Shown: positions 61,359-64,000 of the stretch, piece by piece
Position numbering within the stretch: position 1 is the first letter of the stretch
Layout of the letters: each line of letters starts with the position of its first letter
Source: Ceratopteris richardii
Taxonomy: Eukaryota; Streptophyta; Polypodiopsida; Polypodiales; Pteridaceae
Direction of reading: 5' to 3'
DNA length: 64,000 nt
NCBI GenBank assembly: GCA_020310875.1
Contig: CM035413.1
Location: 185,847,855-185,911,854, forward strand
Program-made: the position numbers and the translations under genes
The notes under the pieces: generated by a model
The model's input: only the letters and a program-made list of their open reading frames with translations
Database searches by the model: none
What the model was told of the DNA's origin: nothing

Positions 61359-61589
61359 TGTTGGAGATAGACGTCTGTGGAAGCATGCGAACAACACAAG
61401 GAGGAAGAAGAAGCTTGGAGCACAAACACACAATACTGAATGTATTACTAGAGAATGTACAAAGATAAGTAGCCCATTAGGGCAATAGGCCTATATACAA
61501 GCCGGGGGGAAAAAACCTCCTAAAGAGGGAAAAAAGTGCCCCGGCGGTCCTAGAGTGTTCACACACATCACTACCTAAATATATCAACA
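61359..61589 (-). repeat. 5' LTR of the C1 Copia
   Basis: 231 bp, TGTTGGAGAT...ATATCAACA, partner of 56349-56580. Confidence 0.96.
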
Positions 61590-61594
61590 AGAAG
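61590..61594. repeat. Target-site duplication, right (AGAAG)
   Basis: Second AGAAG, also the start of the second 46-bp repeat unit (61590-61635). Confidence 0.92.
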
Positions 61595-61873
61595 GCATAT
61601 TCCTATAATATACATATGGGTCTATAAAAAATGATAGGAAAATTACCAAAACATTTGACAAAAGCTTTCAAAAAACATCCATTCTTGAAAGGCGAAATGG
61701 CCCTTGACAAGCAAAATGCCCGTCAATTTTAAGTCCTCGAGAGATTCCCTCACTTGGAACAAGTTAAGAAAGAGAGAAAAGAGGAAAAAATAATATTTAC
61801 AAATAAAAAGAAAAAAAGGAAACATAGAAAGAGTGAGAGAGTCCATGTCCTGTAGGGAAATCGGTATGGCGCT

Positions 61874-62104
61874 TGTTGGAGTTTGAGGCTTGTGTAAGCA
61901 CATAAAAAACACAAGGAAGAAGAAGACTTTGGGAGCACAACACAACACTGAAAGAACTACTGAGTGAAATGTACAAAGATAAGTATCCCATTTGGGTTAT
62001 ATACATATACACAAGCCAGAGGAAAAGAACCTCCTAAAGAGGGAAAAAAGTGTCTTGACAGTCTTAAGCGTGTTTAGACACATTACTACCAAAAGATATC
62101 AACA
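61874..62104 (-). repeat. 3' LTR of C1 relic
   Basis: 231 bp, TGTTGGAGTTTG...GATATCAACA, with the shared cctcctaaagaggg core. Confidence 0.88.
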
Positions 62105-64000
62105 AAACCCCTAGGAGTGATGCGTTGAACAAGGAGCTTGCCCTAATGTATAAGGAAGTGCCAAGCTATATTGGAAGAGATCGATCCACAAAAGGAACTA
62201 AGCCCAAAGCTTTGCAAAAAGCTTCAAGCTTCTCCCTAGACAAGGCCTTTTGTGAAAAGATATGCAATGTTATCTTGTGTGAGCACATATGCCAAACTGA
62301 TCTCTCTAGTAGAGAACCCCTCCCTAGCATAACGATGGTGCACCTCAATGTGTTTTGTGTGAGTATGGAATGCAAGGTTCCTCAGAACTTCCAATGCACT
62401 CTAACTATGAGTGAAGATGGTGGCGGGAGAAGATTGAAAAATACGCAAATCAGCCAAAAGGCATCTAAGCCACACACACTCAACAATCACTTTGAAGGAT
62501 TTCATATACTGAGACTCACAACTAGAAGTGGCCAGATTAGATTGCTTCTTGCTCAACCAAGATATGTATGAGCTACGAAGCATGAAGCAAAAACCATTGG
62601 TGGACATATGAGTGTCATAACAACCATCCTAATTAGAGTTAAAAAAAAAACATGTAAATATGGTTGTAATGATTTGGGATAAAAGAATCCAAGTAGTCAT
62701 GTACCACTCAAGTAGTGAAAGATGCACTTAACCATTTTCAAATGATTGAAACCTTGGGAATAAATGAACCTACTTTTATATGAGACAATAAACATAATAT
62801 TAGGCCATGTTATGCATAAGTAAATCAAGCATCCAATAGCCTGCTGATAGAGAACAACATCAAATGCATCTTCAACATCATGAAGACTGAATTAAAAAAT
62901 TGTCTTCATAGGAGTCGCAATAGCTTTGCAATCTTGAAGGCCAAATGTTGCAATAATGTGTCAATGTATTTTGTTTGACAACACAAAAAAGTTATTTCCC
63001 CATCAATGCGCATAACCTGAATGCCCAAATATTGATGGAAATGCCCCAAATCTCACACCTAAAAAGAGGCATGAAAATCACCCTTAAAGTTCAACAATAT
63101 GCTTCTCATTAGGACCATTGATCAACATGTCATCAACATATACAAGAATGATCAGAAGTACATCATCTCCATGCTTAACATATAAGGTGCTCTTAGTTGA
63201 ACTTTTCTCAAAACCATGTGCAATCAAGTAGGCATGGGGTTGAAATACATACACTTTTTTCATGCCATTTTTGCACAAAACCATGGGGTTGAAATACATA
63301 CACTTTTTCATGTAAGTCACCATCTAGAAATGTAGTTTTAATGTCAAAATAATGTACATTCTAACCATGATGAGCTACAAGTGCACAAAGGCTATGAATG
63401 GTGGTCCTTTGGCATGTGGGTGTAAAGATCTGATCAAAATCAATGCTTCTCTCTTGAGCATAACCTTTTGCAACAAGCCTAGCTTTATACCTCTCAAACA
63501 GTCCATTAGGCTTAACTTTTAGCTTGTATACCCATTTAGTGGGTGTCAATGGGATTTTTTCCTGAAGGAAAATCACATAAAGACCAAAGTACCATTCTAT
63601 AAAATAGCATCATATTTTGATTGCATAACAACCATCCTATTTTCTGAATTTCGTGCTTCATCAAAAGAAATAGGCCCATTCTCATCTAGAGGTAGCCATT
63701 CCATAGCTAGCAATCTGATGCAAAAGAAACACTATGAGAGCCTCATCGTGTACAATATGAGAGCGGTGCATCTAATTTGCTATCTATGAAATTCTGCACC
63801 AACCATTTAGGCATATTCTTAGCCTCTTCTATGTCAAACATCTCATCAACAAGTGCATCATGTAAATCTACATCAGAAATGGAATGATCTGCTTCGTCAT
63901 GTGAAACTTATAAAGGTTGAGAAACTGCATCATTTGGACCAGCACTTGACTATCTCCTTATAAAAAGAGGAAGCACAATGTCATACACATCTCTGGAGCT
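61874..64000 (-). mobile_element. Ty1/Copia relic, family C1 (3' LTR, RNase H, RT, runs off window)
   Basis: Collinear with 56349-58610 of the complete copy: LTR, RNase H end, connection, RT with YVDDMLI near 63130, and the integrase-RT linker at the window edge. Its 5' part is outside. Heavily broken, many interruptions, much older than its neighbour only 284 bp away. Confidence 0.9.

Larger units (their letters stand above)
56349..61589 (-). mobile_element. Ty1/Copia retrotransposon, family C1, structurally complete
   Basis: 5,241 bp with two LTRs, a Met-tRNA primer site, gag, protease, integrase, RT, RNase H, a polypurine tract and a 5-bp duplication. Integrase before RT marks Copia. The coding part runs nearly throughout and is broken only about five times. 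The LTRs differ at about 7 of 231 positions plus one small indel (about 3%). At a common angiosperm rate that suggests an age of the order of one million years; the rate for this plant is unknown. Confidence 0.96.

Noticed and set aside
1-64000. A new defence, biosynthetic or other multi-gene system
   Set aside because: Every supported coding region belongs to a retrotransposon or DNA transposon; nothing suggests a cooperating host gene cluster.

Overview
This window is repeat-dominated nuclear DNA of a land plant. The evidence is the element types: Copia elements primed on initiator-Met tRNA (TGGTATCAGAGC), a Tat/Athila-like Ty3/Gypsy element, an L1-type LINE with a zf-RVT tail, and a CACTA/EnSpm end with a small spliced gene. 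AT-rich spacers and nested insertions suggest a large genome. A fern or another large-genome plant is my guess, not a demonstrated assignment. I see no host housekeeping gene, rRNA, tRNA, CRISPR array or organellar block.

Layout. 1-3635: two adjacent + strand relics of one Copia family (called C1). 4551-6625: Gypsy gag-protease relic. 7040-8766: 5' part of a C1 copy, minus strand. 10896-12310: second Copia type (C2). 12703-35985: a tandem pair of about 4.65 kb units. Unit A is split by a 9.86-kb Gypsy element with 2.1-kb LTRs (14921-24784) and by a 4.07-kb LINE (25811-29879). Unit B (31341-35985) keeps both sites empty. 35986-37543: a GC-richer leader and an open frame resembling the start of a LINE ORF1. 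37575-45946: a Tat/Athila-like Gypsy with an extra coiled-coil reading region downstream of pol. 45951-48226: a 2.28-kb array of almost strictly alternating purine-pyrimidine sequence. 48227-49720: the 3' part of a CACTA transposon ending in 5'-CACTA, which interrupts a third Copia type (C3, 49721-51399). 51400-53450: an LTR scrap, another Gypsy gag relic and microsatellites. 53690-56110: diverged non-coding repeats. 56349-61589: a structurally complete C1 Copia with LTRs, PBS, PPT and a 5-bp target duplication. 61874-64000: another C1 copy running off the window.

The genes do not form a host pathway; each belongs to a mobile element. The most informative part is the tandem pair, because the empty sites in unit B define both insertions in unit A to the base. 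All percentages and counts here were made by eye and are approximate.
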